From Paraconiothyrium sp. Pb-2020 (Eukaryota; Ascomycota; Dothideomycetes; Pleosporales; Didymosphaeriaceae): a DNA stretch of 64,000 nt. The notes beneath the pieces were generated by a model. That model did not search any database and had not been told where the DNA came from. It was given only the letters and a program-made list of their open reading frames with translations. The DNA is taken from NCBI GenBank assembly GCA_022419385.1, contig JAJUBI010000001.1, positions 3,782,001 to 3,846,000 on the forward strand, written 5' to 3'. The position numbers and the translations under genes were made by a program. The first letter of the stretch is position 1. Every line of letters begins with the position of its first letter. Of this stretch, positions 23,505 through 33,963 are shown in pieces.

Positions 23505-23858
23505 TCATCCCTTCGGCATCGAAACTTCATAGCCTTTTCGACTTGTACATTCTTATCACTGTTGGATGAATCTACGTACGTTACGAGCAAGACTAGTATA
23601 CTGCTATGAACCTATTCTTTCTGTAGGATGGGAGTCGATGGCAGGTTGGATAACGAATGACTTGGGCTTGGATGTTGACATGGCTGTCTTTCTGAGATGA
23701 CAACTTGAGTATACCCCCGGCTATAGATGTGCCCCCACTTTGTATGGATTGGCTTGGATCGGCGTCTTGGGTAATGCATTGTTATGATTTTCTATTCTTA
23801 TTACTACCCATTGGACTACGTGATGGTGATTCTGGGCGAGGACTCGATCAACAGTATG
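23505..23858. other. intergenic, convergent 3' ends
   Basis: 354 bp between convergent genes. No feature recognised. Confidence 0.45.
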
Positions 23859-24848
23859 TCAACGCCATTTCTTGTCCCGTTTTGAGGCCTCAAGGGCGAT
23901 GACCCGTGCTAGGTCATATACCTCATCTACAGCGCTCGGGTAGGGAGGTTTGCTTGCGTTTACCGGCTTCGCTGCCTTACTTCCATAGCTTTGCCTTTGA
24001 ACTCTGCTTAGTTGATGTTCGAGGGGTCTGCGGCTTTCTAACGACACAGTGTCCTGCAGCGGAGGCAATCGTTTAGGCGCCTCCTTCTGTCTAACCATCA
24101 AACGCTCGATGCTCCGTCTCTTCTGCGTGTTCGCTAACCGCTCCTTCTCAACCAACTCAAACTCCCCCGCATCGATCCTATCCGGCCAAACCATCTTCTG
24201 CCGCGGCGGTCTGCCCTTCCTCCCCTGCTTGACAGCAGCAACGCCATGTATCCTTTCCAACACACCCGGACTCCGTCTGCGCTTACGAGTCTGCGTCTTC
24301 GGCCTGGGCAGTACTCTAGGTCTAGCGCTCGCTTTGTGCTTCCTCGGCAGCAAGTCTGCAGCGTTGTCGGAACTGGCCGATGATATTGAAACGGAGGGCG
24401 TTGCGTCCTCGACGTAGGCATCGCCGTCGCTGTCTTCATCGTACGTACTCCCCAGCTGCCTTCGTCGACCGCCTCTCCCGCTTCTCGTCTTCCGTTCCAC
24501 ATCTCTATCCTGCACAACCTCATCCTCCCTCCTTTCCTCCACCCTCCCTTCTGCCTCGTCTCGAACTTTATCACCCGCCTCCACGACTCCAACCTCCGTG
24601 TCCCGGAACTCGATTCTAACCTCGCACGGCTTGACGCTCAAACTTTCTCTTTCTTTTCTCCTCTGAGTGGTGCTCGTGGATGAGGTTTTGCACGCGAGGC
24701 ACAGGCCGGAAGCTTTATAGCGGCGCCTCATACGGTGCGGGCAGGCGGAGGGGTCGAGGGCGTAGGCTTTTGCGTGGGAGCAGCGGGGGTAGGATATGCT
24801 GAGGGTCCAAGTGCACGCACTACAGGTTGTGAGGAGGGCGTAGCACAT
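23859..24848 (-). CDS. basic protein of unknown function with an N-terminal Cys cluster
   Basis: A single exon of 329 aa from an ATG at 24848. The first 55 residues hold a spaced Cys/His set (CSACTW, YPRCSHAKAY, CPHRMRRRYK, GLCLACKT) that could bind zinc. The middle is charged and Arg/Glu-rich with an acidic patch (DEDSDGDAYVED), followed by basic segments (RKHKASARPRV, KTQTRKRRRS) that would serve as nuclear localisation signals. No known domain. A nuclear role is inferred from charge only. The opposite-strand frames look like shadows. Confidence 0.6.
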   Translation of the reverse strand: MCYALLTTCSACTWTLSISYPRCSHAKAYALDPSACPHRMRRRYKASGLCLACKTSSTSTTQRRKERESLSVKPCEVRIEFRDTEVGVVEAGDKVRDEAEGRVEERREDEVVQDRDVERKTRSGRGGRRRQLGSTYDEDSDGDAYVEDATPSVSISSASSDNAADLLPRKHKASARPRVLPRPKTQTRKRRRSPGVLERIHGVAAVKQGRKGRPPRQKMVWPDRIDAGEFELVEKERLANTQKRRSIERLMVRQKEAPKRLPPLQDTVSLESRRPLEHQLSRVQRQSYGSKAAKPVNASKPPYPSAVDEVYDLARVIALEASKRDKKWR

Positions 24849-25493
24849 TTTGGAACTGGGGGAGTGAGGTGAGAATAGGGAGCAATGTATGGATTGAATG
24901 GGAACGTATGGTGTGGTGGAACCTGGATTTCTTTCGCTTCGAGCGAGTTAAGTATTGGAGGGTGTTGGATTGGACGTGGTTGGTACAATCGGCTTGAGCT
25001 TTGTCGTAGACAAATGTCTTGCAAGCGCGCTGCGTTCAAGACAGTTTTACTAAATTATTCTAAGCGGCGCGAGATTGTGATATTGGTTGTTGATGAGGTT
25101 GCTTCGACATGCACAGTTTGAGCGTTCTTGGTACCTACACATGATAGAGTACTTTGGCTCCCATGCAACCGTCCTCTTTGACTCGGAGTAGGAATCTCGT
25201 GGACAAATTACTTCTTCGGTCTGCACATGACATTCAGCCTATTTGTAGCATGCCTGAACTTTGTCTCGAACTCATCGATTTGAATTTCGAGGTACACATG
25301 GGCGAAGTTGAGATGAAAGAACGTGCGCGATATTTTCACAACGTGAGGTGACAAGGAGAAGAATTCGAGTGGTGGTGACATAGAGAAGCACTCTCGTTGA
25401 GATGGATTTCGTACAAGAGTATACATAGCGTACAAGTATGCTACAAAATGCCCTGGTCATGCATACCCCAAGGTTCCCCCTTTTTTGAGAACA
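24849..25493. other. intergenic
   Basis: Between the start of the 24848 gene (-) and the AIM24 stop (-). No gene or repeat that I can support. Confidence 0.4.
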
Positions 25494-26665
25494 TTACGAC
25501 GATTTGTCGCTGTCGAACTCGGTTTTGCCAGATCGGACTGTTGCGTAGCGCACTGTTGTGTTGTCGGAAGATGCGATGGGTGCAGGTTTAGAATCTGCAA
25601 TCTCGCTGATCTCCTGCTGGATCTTCTTGGTTACGGCGTCTTGCACGGCACCAGGCGGGCTGTCTGCTATCTCGTTGACGTCCTTGAGGGTGAGCGCGTC
25701 GCTGACACGCGTGGCGCGGGATGAGATCAGCATGGTCGTGGGACCTTCGAAGCGTAGGAAGAGCTGGAAATTATTAGTAAAGTGATTTTGAATGCACGAA
25801 CAGTGAACACACCCTATCGCCCCATATTGACCGCCGCAACCACGTCTTGAGCGTGTGATATGTGGTAGCTAGAGCTCTCCATGTCGCTGTCTTGCTCATT
25901 TCTCTGAAGAATCGAACGTTCTGCGCCAGGGACCCGAATCCGAGATCTGGGACCTGGAAGCGGATGCTCGATGACTTGAAGCGGAATGGTAGCGGTGGGG
26001 TTGCCGAAGCAGTATACGCGACTACGTTGCTCGGATGTGCGACGTAGCTCTCGCCGGCCTTTAGCTGCACCTGGTAAATCTGCCGCTGCCTGCGAGCGCA
26101 AGCAAACCCCGCCCGGTGATGTATGTGTTTCCCCAGTGAGCGAGCCCCCATTTTGCGTTGTACTGCGGCTTCAGCGAGAGTGTCTGTCCTGTCCACGCAG
26201 CAGAGCTTGCGCTGGGATATGATCCAGTCTTGCTGCCATCGAGGTGTACTGTGACTATCGAGGATATGTAGGTGACTTTGTAGATATGAGAGCGTGACAG
26301 GGCTTGTGGAGAGACCTTCTGGTAGAGGAATGGTGGCCCACGGGGGCGCGCCTGAAGGGCTCAAGAAAAGAGAGGGTCGAAGAGCATTTTCAGGGTTGCC
26401 GCTGAAGCCTACGGAGCGATCCACGGCGGTATAAAGCTGTTGCGAGGCGCGAGGGAGACGAAAGAAGCGAAAACGGCGAGCCGACGACCTCAAAGCGCGC
26501 ATCTGGTACTGTCAGTCGTATACGGACCTAATTGACATGTCGCGTACCTGGTGAGAGAGCCGGTGCGGCCGATGGGCTCACTGACACCTGCTGGTCGAGG
26601 CCGGCTCGGTGGAGGCATTCGTCGCGGTGATGTTGATGTGCCGCAAGCGGGCGGCCGCCGCGCAT
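25494..26665 (-). CDS. AIM24: AIM24-family mitochondrial protein, reading frame broken
   Basis: Aim24 is a mitochondrial protein of the inner membrane organising system. Family features are spread over all three reverse frames. Exon 1 starts at ATG 26665 (MRGGRP) and ends at 26548; a 45-nt intron (26547-26503) follows. Exon 2 starts ARFEVVGSPFSLLS, continues ASQQLYT, VGFSGNPENA, STLSFLEPFRRAPVG, FLYQKVS, STSPVT, LISTKSP, VTVHLDGSK, DWIISQRK, AWTGQTLSLKPQYN and GRGLLALAGSG, then QIYQVQLKAGESYV and the intact C-terminal half. A 49-nt intron (25812-25764) and the last exon (25763-25494, LFLRFEGPTTML) are intact. Each frame change fits one missing base (or two). About a dozen fall between 26460 and 26080. 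No intron explains them, because conserved blocks abut. This is either a local assembly fault or a decayed gene. Confidence 0.75.
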
Positions 26666-26981
26666 GGCGCTGCGCTGTACACCGCGCGAGCTCGTCCGGT
26701 TGTGCAGCTGGACGGGGCATGGCGTGCCTTTTGACGGGCAGATGTCGTTGTTCTAGGCGCGGTCGATATGCTTCGTCTTCAGCCCTACGCGCCGCGCACA
26801 AGCAAGCAAGCACGCTAAGCTCTCAAGCTCTGACGCCATGCAGCTCTACCTAAATGTCCCGCCGCGTGCATGTGCCCGGAAGCTTTCCACACGCCCAATT
26901 GCTTCTGGTCTTGCGCCCCGAAGCTGCCCAGGCTTCCTTTTCTCCTCTCCAGCTCCGGGCGGCTGAACATGTGAAGCTGCC
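26666..26981. promoter_or_regulatory. shared upstream region of AIM24 and ATM1
   Basis: About 316 bp, GC-rich, between two divergent genes for mitochondrial proteins; it likely drives both. It lies beside the patch of frame errors, so its sequence may also be imperfect. Confidence 0.4.
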
Positions 26982-29217
26982 ATGTTGTTGCCCCCGCTTG
27001 CCCGCGCCGTTTGCCGGCCAGCCCTCCACCACCGTCTCCGCCCGCAGCACGCCTACCTCTCCGCACGCGTCTTCACTCGAGCCCTCTCCATAGAAAGGAT
27101 GTACATGGCCAGCGGCCAGCGACAGCGCAGGGAGCTCCCTCGCCAGGCTCCAAAGATGCTGTACAGAAGACAAAGGCTGCTCAGCCTGCGAAGCCGACTA
27201 CCTTGTTGGCCGAGCAAACAGTGACCAACAAGGAGCTCAGCGCAAGGCAGATTGGCCATTATAAAGGAATGTCACATTACCTATGGCCTAAAGATGACCT
27301 TGGCACACGATTTCGAGTGGGCTTGAGTGTTGCACTCTTGGTGGGCGCGAAACTGCTCAACGTTCAAGTGCCCTTCTACTTTAAGAACATTGTTGATTCA
27401 ATGAACATTGACTTCACTGCTCTGGGAGGTACCGCCTGGACGGTCGCAGGGACCATGATTGTAGCTTGTAAGGATTAAACTCCAGGCTTAAGCCTCAGTG
27501 ACTGAATGATGCAGATGGTGCGACCCGGATCGGCGCGACTGTGTTCCAGGAAGTGCGTAACGCAGTGTTCGCCAGTGTCGCACAAAAAGCCATCAGAGCG
27601 GTCGCGTGTAGAGTGTATGAGCATCTGCTCAGGCTGGACCAGAGTTTCCATCTGTCGCGGCAAACTGGTGGGTTGACGCGAGCTATCGACCGCGGGACTA
27701 AAGGCATCAGCTTTTTGCTGACGTCCATGGTCTTCCACGTGTTGCCCACTATTCTGGAGATTTCTCTTGTCTGCGGTATCCTGGTACGTAAGCTTTTGAA
27801 CCTGCTCCCATCTCTGCTCATACTGCTAGACGTACAATTATGGTGCTAAATTTGCTGTCATCACTGGTACTACTATGCTTGCATATACCGCCTTCACTAT
27901 CTCAACCACTGCATGGCGAACCAAGTTCCGCAAGCAGGCGAATGCCGCAGATAATAAAGCAGCAACGGTCGCGGTAGACTCATTGATCAATTACGAAGCC
28001 GTGAAGTACTTCAACAACGAGAAGTACGAAGTCGGAAGATACGACAAGGCACTGCAAAACTACGAGAAGGCTTCCATTAAGGTGGCTACTTCGCTCGCCT
28101 TCCTCAACTCTGGCCAGAATTTGATCTTCTCCAGCGCCTTGACTGCCATGATGTATCTCGCCGCAGACGGTGTAGCTAGTGGCAACTTGACCGTCGGAGA
28201 CCTCGTCATGGTCAACCAGCTGGTATTCCAGCTTTCAGTCCCGCTCAACTTCCTCGGCTCCGTCTACCGCGAGCTGAGGCAGAGTCTTCTCGACATGGAA
28301 ACTCTCTTCAACCTTCAGAAGGTCGAACTCAAGGTTCGAGACAAGCCCAACGCAAAACCTCTGCTACTCAGCTCCGGCGAGCTCAAATTTGAGAACGTCA
28401 CCTTCGGTTACCGACCCGACCGCCCGATCCTCAAGAACCTTAATCTCACGATCCCAGCTGGAAAGAAGATTGCCATCGTCGGTCCTAGCGGTTGCGGAAA
28501 GTCCACCATTCTCCGCTTGCTGTTCCGTTACTATGATGTGCAGGAGGGTCGTATCCTCATTGACGGGCAGGACATCCGCGACGTCAGCTTAGAGAGCCTG
28601 CGCAAAGCCATTGGTGTAGTACCGCAGGACACGCCGTTGTTCAACGACACCATCGGCCACAACATCAAGTACGGAAACCTGGAAGCAACTGATGAACAGA
28701 TTGTGGAGGCCGCACGACGCGCTCACGTCCACGACACCATCAGCAACTTCCCAGACGGGTATAACACTATGGTCGGAGAACGCGGCATGATGATTTCGGG
28801 CGGCGAGAAACAGCGCCTTGCTGTATCGCGCCTCATTCTCAAGGACCCGCCTCTGCTCTTCTTCGATGAAGCTGTATGTCCCTTCCTTCCTCTCCACGAT
28901 AGTGACTAACAGAATTGCAGACCTCAGCGCTAGACACTCACACCGAGCAAGCGCTTCTCTCGCACATCAACTCTATCCTAAAAGAAAAGAAGCGCACTTC
29001 GGTCTTTGTGGCGCATCGCCTTCGTACAATTTACGATTCAGATATGATCATCGTGCTGAAAGCGGGCAGTGTAGCGGAAAGTGGCACGCACGAGCAATTG
29101 ATAGATCGAGCAGGACTGTATTCGGAGCTCTGGAGTGCACAGGAGACATTGTTTGCGGGGGCTGATGAGAAGGAGGTTGTGGAAGAGGAAAAGAAAGACC
29201 CAGGACAACGAAAGTAG
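26982..29217 (+). CDS. ATM1: mitochondrial ABC transporter ATM1 (iron-sulfur export)
   Basis: Exons 26982-27467, 27515-27783, 27830-28873 and 28921-29217, about 698 aa if one leader base is missing. Atm1 is a homodimeric half-transporter of the inner mitochondrial membrane that exports a glutathione-linked sulfur/iron compound for cytosolic Fe-S assembly. ATG 26982 heads an Arg-rich transit peptide (LARAVCRPALHHRLRPQHAY). The frame must change near 27095 to reach KDVHGQRPATAQG and the rest. Six membrane helices follow (RVGLSVALLVGAKLLNVQVP; CGILTYNYGAKFAVITG across intron 2). The nucleotide-binding domain has Walker A GPSGCGKST, signature ISGGEKQR, and Walker B LLFFDEA-TSALD split by the last intron, then the switch His in VAHRLRTI. 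Confidence 0.93.
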
Positions 29218-29779
29218 AACGAAGAGCATAAGATTAGATATTTGCAAATCAACAGGATGGCATATAGGCACGACAGGTGACTGCTAGACACTCCACATAT
29301 AATATGCAGTAGTGCCCATATAGTGTTGCGTATGTTGTTCATGGATGCTGCTAGGGTTACACAACCTACCTTGCAAGGACCCTAGGTCGTAACAAGCTCT
29401 GCGTTTTTCTAGCATGCTTCTCTCCCCTTCAGGCCAACCTTCCAGCACACGGCAAGGCCTACCATGCCATCGTGAAGAAGCTGACCGCATGTGCAGGACG
29501 CCATCGGGCTTGGTCCTGCATCCCCTGACGTCATCACAGCCGCAACTTCCAAGGTCGACGATCATACCCAACCACACCCACGCAGCAATACAAAGTAGTA
29601 GTACTCGCAAATCCCCCACTCGCTTCTACCGTCCATTCGCTTTAGATCCCCTGTTACAATGCACGCTTAACGATCTGCATTCAAACACCCAAATATCCAA
29701 TCACTCATAATCCTACCATCCAATCCCATTCAGCACCAGCAACCACAGCAGTCCAACCAATTGCACGTAAAAGCGCACA
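29218..29779. other. intergenic
   Basis: Between the ATM1 stop and the small Arg/Ser-rich gene. The right half is C/A/T-rich without G, typical of a fungal 5' UTR. No further feature seen. Confidence 0.4.
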
Positions 29780-30183
29780 ATGTGCCTCTTCACCACCAAA
29801 CCCACACGCACATACCACGACTCGGTCGTCGATCCTCCCCGCCACGGCTCCCGCTACTCCGCGCACACCGCAGGCGTCATGCGCATGCCGCGGGATAAGC
29901 GCTCGTCGTACCGACGCTCAACTGAGTATGTTTTCCATACCCTCATCCCAACTTCATTACTTAAGCCTCGTTTGACCAACCTTGTTTGTTCATTTGCTGA
30001 CGCGAAGATAGGTATATTGATTATGAGGAGCGGCCGCGCAGTAGCAGGGTGATTGAGTATGTTGAGCCGGGGCGGAGCAGGAGCGTGGTTCGGGAGAGGG
30101 ATGTGGATTACTATCGGGGGAGTAGGGGGAGTTTGGGGGAGAGGGATGATGTGAGGAGGAGCGTGAGTAGGGTGCGGTATTAG
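29780..30183 (+). CDS. small Arg/Ser-rich protein of unknown function
   Basis: Exons 29780-29925 and 30012-30183 (86-nt intron) give 105 aa. The N-terminus is MCLFTTKPTRTYHDSVVDPP; the join reads RRSTEYIDYEERPRSSRVIE. The C-terminal half alternates Arg, Ser, Glu, Asp and Tyr (RDVDYYRGSRGSLGERDD) and ends RVRY. It is strongly charged, with no signal peptide or membrane segment. Support is the clean phase-matched intron and compact protein; I do not know a function. RS-like composition alone is not evidence for splicing factors. Confidence 0.6.
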
Positions 30184-30997
30184 AAGCTTGGTGGAGTGGA
30201 GGTGTAGAGGCGTGTGTATCAGATGGTGAAAGAGCGGGAGCGATGGACGTCTTTCCATGGGATCTAGGGCATGGATGAGTACACGGCGACCGGCTGTGCG
30301 ATGATGGTGGATGCGTGTGTTCTTTTTGGAAGCGGCTGAGCATCGTATTTATAATGAACATAGAGATGTTGTACATACACGAATGACGAATCTTACATGG
30401 TACTCAGGCTTCCATGTTATCGTACGTGTTGTTAGATTGCTTCAAAACTGGAAGACCCTTTCGCGACCAGATACCTGTGCGTCTTATGTGTAAATATGGA
30501 GACATCTTTTTGACTTCAAATGCTCTACCTACGACCGAAACATGTGCTAATTACATGTAGCTCGCAGGTTCACTGTAATGTCCTCTCTGACGCTGACCCT
30601 GCTGAGTCAAGCTCACCCGCAACAACGGCACCGGTTCTACCTTGTGCTTAACTCGCATGTCTCTGACCAATCTTATCTAGACGTATACGCGGTTGCCCTT
30701 ACATTATGGTAGTGTGAGGTATCCGGAAGGAATAGACACGTAGTCGAACCTTCCTAACGACCGTAGAGAGGAAATGCGTTGTTGCATGACGACTACTTCT
30801 GTAGTATAAATATATAGCTTTTACCTTGGAAGTGGAAACAGATTTTCGAGGACTGGGAGTCCTTAATTGACATCAACAACTCTGGGTCCACATTGTTCGC
30901 CTCCGTTAGAACAGCTCAGGATACTCAGTCTTGCGTCTACTTGCCATAACCACTTCCAACCCTCAGAACGTCTGGCCCAAGCCTGCAAGTCACGTCT
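30184..30997. other. intergenic with TATA-like element
   Basis: About 800 bp. A TATA-like run (TATAAATATATAG) near 30806-30818 lies about 180 bp before the O-methyltransferase ATG. Nothing else recognised. Confidence 0.4.
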
Positions 30998-32138
30998 ATG
31001 CTAAATGCCATCCATACGAACGGCGCTACCTTCCAGAACACAGGCAGAGATGCATCCATAGCAAAGCTCCTCGGCGAACGCTCCCTAGTCCACGAGCTCG
31101 AACCCCTTCGAAGTCCTCGCAAAACTAAACTGGCAACTGCCCTTCATCTGGGCCATCGTCCACGTAGGTCTCGACATCAGCCTTTCCCCGCCATGGTCGC
31201 CGACAATGGCACCTAGCAGAAGTGAGTGGATGTGATCAGGCCCTCCTAGCCCGCTTCCTCAGACACCTCAACACCACTGACTTCGTGCGCGAAAATGGGC
31301 CGGATGAGTTCGAGCCTACGCCTATCACGAGGGCACTGGCAACACGAACTGCTGCTGGCATGACGAGGAAGGTGTACGACGTCGCCAATGCGGCGAACCA
31401 TATCTTTCCTGGTTATCTGCGAGAAAGCGGGTACAAGAACCCACTGACAAAGACGCGACCACCTTTAAGAAAGCCGTAGGCACAGCCCTGCACTACTTCG
31501 AGTGGATCGCGCAGTCAGGTATGGAAGACAAACGAAACGACTTGAAAGCGCATATAGAGTACAAGGCGCTAGGGAAGAAGTGGTTCGAATTTGTCGACGT
31601 ACAGCATATCTTTCGGATTTCGACGGATCCAGGGGCGGTTCTTTTGGTCGACATAGGCGGCGGCTTCGGACACGATCTGATTGAGTTCCACAATGCGTTC
31701 CCGCATACGCCGGGAAAGCTGGTGCTGCAGGTATTACCGATGATGATTAAGAACCTGCCGAAGGACTTTTCGAGGGAGATCGACGCGCAGGCGCACGATG
31801 CATTTACACCGCAGCCGAGTGTGGGAGCAAAGGCGTATTATTTACATATGGTGCTTCACGAGTGGCCGGATGAGTCGTGCCGCATGATGCTATCGCAGCT
31901 TGTGCCTGCTCTGCAGAAGGGACATAGTAAGATTTTGCTGAATGAGATTGTGGTGCCGGATGTTGGTGCGCAGTGGTTTTCGACGAGTATGGATATGCTG
32001 ATGTTGATGTGTCATTCGGCACAGGAGCGGACGGAGGGAATGTGGAGGGATTTGCTGGAGAGAGTGGTTTTAGGAATCAGTAAGATCTGGGACTGCGAAG
32101 GTAATCCTGAGAAGATCATCGAGGTGAAATTGGCCTAA
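30998..32138 (+). CDS. O-methyltransferase (COMT-like), reading frame broken
   Basis: Segments of one fungal COMT-like SAM O-methyltransferase lie in order in all three frames: ATFQNTGRDASIAKLLGERS, VLAKLNWQLPFIWAIVHVGL, PAMVADNGT, then VSGCDQALLARFLRHL to ESGYKN (winged-helix dimerisation part). From 31521 one clean frame follows to the stop. That frame has the SAM motif VLLVDIGGGFGHDL, the catalytic-His region LHMVLHEWPDE, ILLNEIVVPD and a normal C-terminus. Frame changes fall near 31108, 31180, 31213 and 31443. Three of them fit a single missing base and the first fits one extra or two missing. No acceptable intron bridges them. It is either a pseudogene or a sequence error. Substrate unknown; it ends 30 bp from the convergent hydrolase gene. 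Confidence 0.7.
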
Positions 32139-32168
32139 ACAGAGGTGGCCCTGTGTCCGGCTCGTGTG

Positions 32169-33352
32169 TTAGTGTTCAGATATCTCGAAGCCGTGTTTGC
32201 GATGGACGCGCTGTATGAAGTCCACGGCCGTGTCGAATGCCTCCATGCGCTCTTTTTCAAGAATACATTTTGGCACTGCAGTCTTGTCAGGATCGTGCAT
32301 AGAGAACTCATCCGTCTACTTACACTCAAGCCATCCATGGAAGCCTTTATCCCAAACCCTCGCCTCAACGCTCCCCTCTAGGTCACCATCTACCTCTGGT
32401 TCACCCTTCAACCTCTCAACAAAAGACAATTGCTCGTGAGCCAAGATGTCGATCCCAGCCATTACGAAGAGCAAATCCTTCGGTAGCTTGCTCCTCTCCG
32501 CAACAAGCGTGTTAAGTCTTGTATCATTCCAGTCCCGCTCGCGCGTCGGTCCCGCATAAGAGTCATACAGCGGCATCATCCACGACAACGGGTCTCTACT
32601 TGGAAAATTCGGCGGCTTGGGTTTCTCCTCAGGCTTCAGGCGCAGATTCAACACCGGGCAGAAGCCGACGTAACCCCTCGATATTTTCGCTCTCTCATCA
32701 TCTTCAGAGGACAGATATGCTCTGGAGTGCAAGAACTGCGATGCGCTGAGCGCCATATTCCCGCCAGCGGACGACCCGCTGAACGTGAGCAACGCAGGGT
32801 CAGCATCAAGGTTTGGCGCGTGGTGGATCAAGTAGGTTACGATGTCGTCAACGTCATCGTGCGCGGCTGGGTAGGCGTGCAGAGGCGCAAAGCGGTATGA
32901 GATGCTGACGACCACTGCGCCTGTTCTTGAGGCGAGATAACTACACCAACGGGCGGTGTGTTCCGGATAGCCACCGATCCAGGCACCGCCGTGAATATCT
33001 GGTAAGAGTCAGCAACTCGTGTATTGCCCGTTCCAGGCAATTTACCGATGTGCAGAGGTCGGGGCTTCCTTCCTGTTCCCTCCTGCTTCTTCTCGATGTG
33101 GGCGCCTTCACGGGAAGGTTGGTATACCAGACATCGTTTGGGACCGCTGCGCGTTGGGACATAGAGTACGGACGAGCGATTGTTGAAGAACCAGGATGGA
33201 GACGTGATAAGTAGGGAGAGGAGGTTTAAGGGCTGGAGGGCGAGGAGGCGCCAGCGGTATTCGAAGGGAAGGAAGGAGAAGACAGCATCGTAGGTAGGTT
33301 GGAAGAGGTGCGGAAGAAGGGAGAGCTTGGTGCGGAGGAAGTTGAGAGCCAT
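32169..33352 (-). CDS. alpha/beta hydrolase of the HSL (hydrolase_3) type
   Basis: Exons 33352-33046, 32998-32324 and 32275-32169 give 362 aa. The first join recreates the HGGAW oxyanion motif (LHIDIHGGAWIGGYPEHTARW), the hallmark HGG of hormone-sensitive-lipase-like esterases. The nucleophile elbow reads FSGSSAGGNMA, the acid region VMAGIDILAHEQL, and the His is in KGFHGWLELPKC. The last intron (48 nt) hides a genuine C-terminus: without it the protein would stop two residues later and lose the final helix (AFDTAVDFIQRVHRKHGF). One hydrophobic stretch near residues 35-55 could anchor it to membranes. Substrate unknown. Confidence 0.9.
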
Positions 33353-33963
33353 TTTCCTTCACTGAAATGCGAACAGGGATCAGGCAAAGTAAAGAGACAT
33401 ATTACATAGGAGATAGTATGTCCTGGCTGAACTTGACCTACGTTGCCTGCCTAAACCAAAGTACAGTAGGCCCTGCGAAAAGTGATTGACGATAGTTGTA
33501 GTTGAGTCAGTGGTCGCGCAGAGAGATCTCAACAGATGTTATGAGGGCTGATGTTCGGCGCCAGCTGGTGTATATGACATGCAGCTGCTGAAAGGCAATA
33601 CGAAATACGAGTTCTTAGAAAGTGGACGGAGGTCACGTAGGCCGTGTTGCCGCTTGTAGCCCGCTTTTGCCGACATGGTCAGAAGTGAAGGTACGCTCGA
33701 GAAGACGGAATGAAATAGACAAATAAAAGATCTTCTTGGATAGGCTTAATGTGCAAGTGTATCATATAGTGTCTCGCTCTGTGGCAATGAACCGTAAAAC
33801 AGTACATATGATGCTTGATCGATATGACTAGCCATATCCAGTGCGAGATCCTATCTCAGCACATGACTTGTAAAAGATTTGAATCGTTACTTCGTAGGAT
33901 ACCTTTTAATGTTGACGCCAGCATATGCAAAATTCCTCCATAGGTCCGATGTCTTCACATGGG
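33353..33963. other. intergenic
   Basis: 611 bp upstream of the HSL-type hydrolase and downstream of PEX7, both on the minus strand. A/T-rich in the right part; no gene supported. Confidence 0.4.

Noticed and set aside
25494..33352. Repeat-induced point mutation as the cause of the broken AIM24 and O-methyltransferase genes
   Set aside because: RIP makes C-to-T changes and stop codons in repeats. Here the changes are single-base length differences in single-copy-looking genes without AT enrichment.
30998..33352. Secondary-metabolite cluster (O-methyltransferase plus hydrolase, with the P450s further away)
   Set aside because: No polyketide synthase, peptide synthetase, terpene synthase or pathway regulator lies in the window, and housekeeping genes (PEX7, ATM1) are interspersed.
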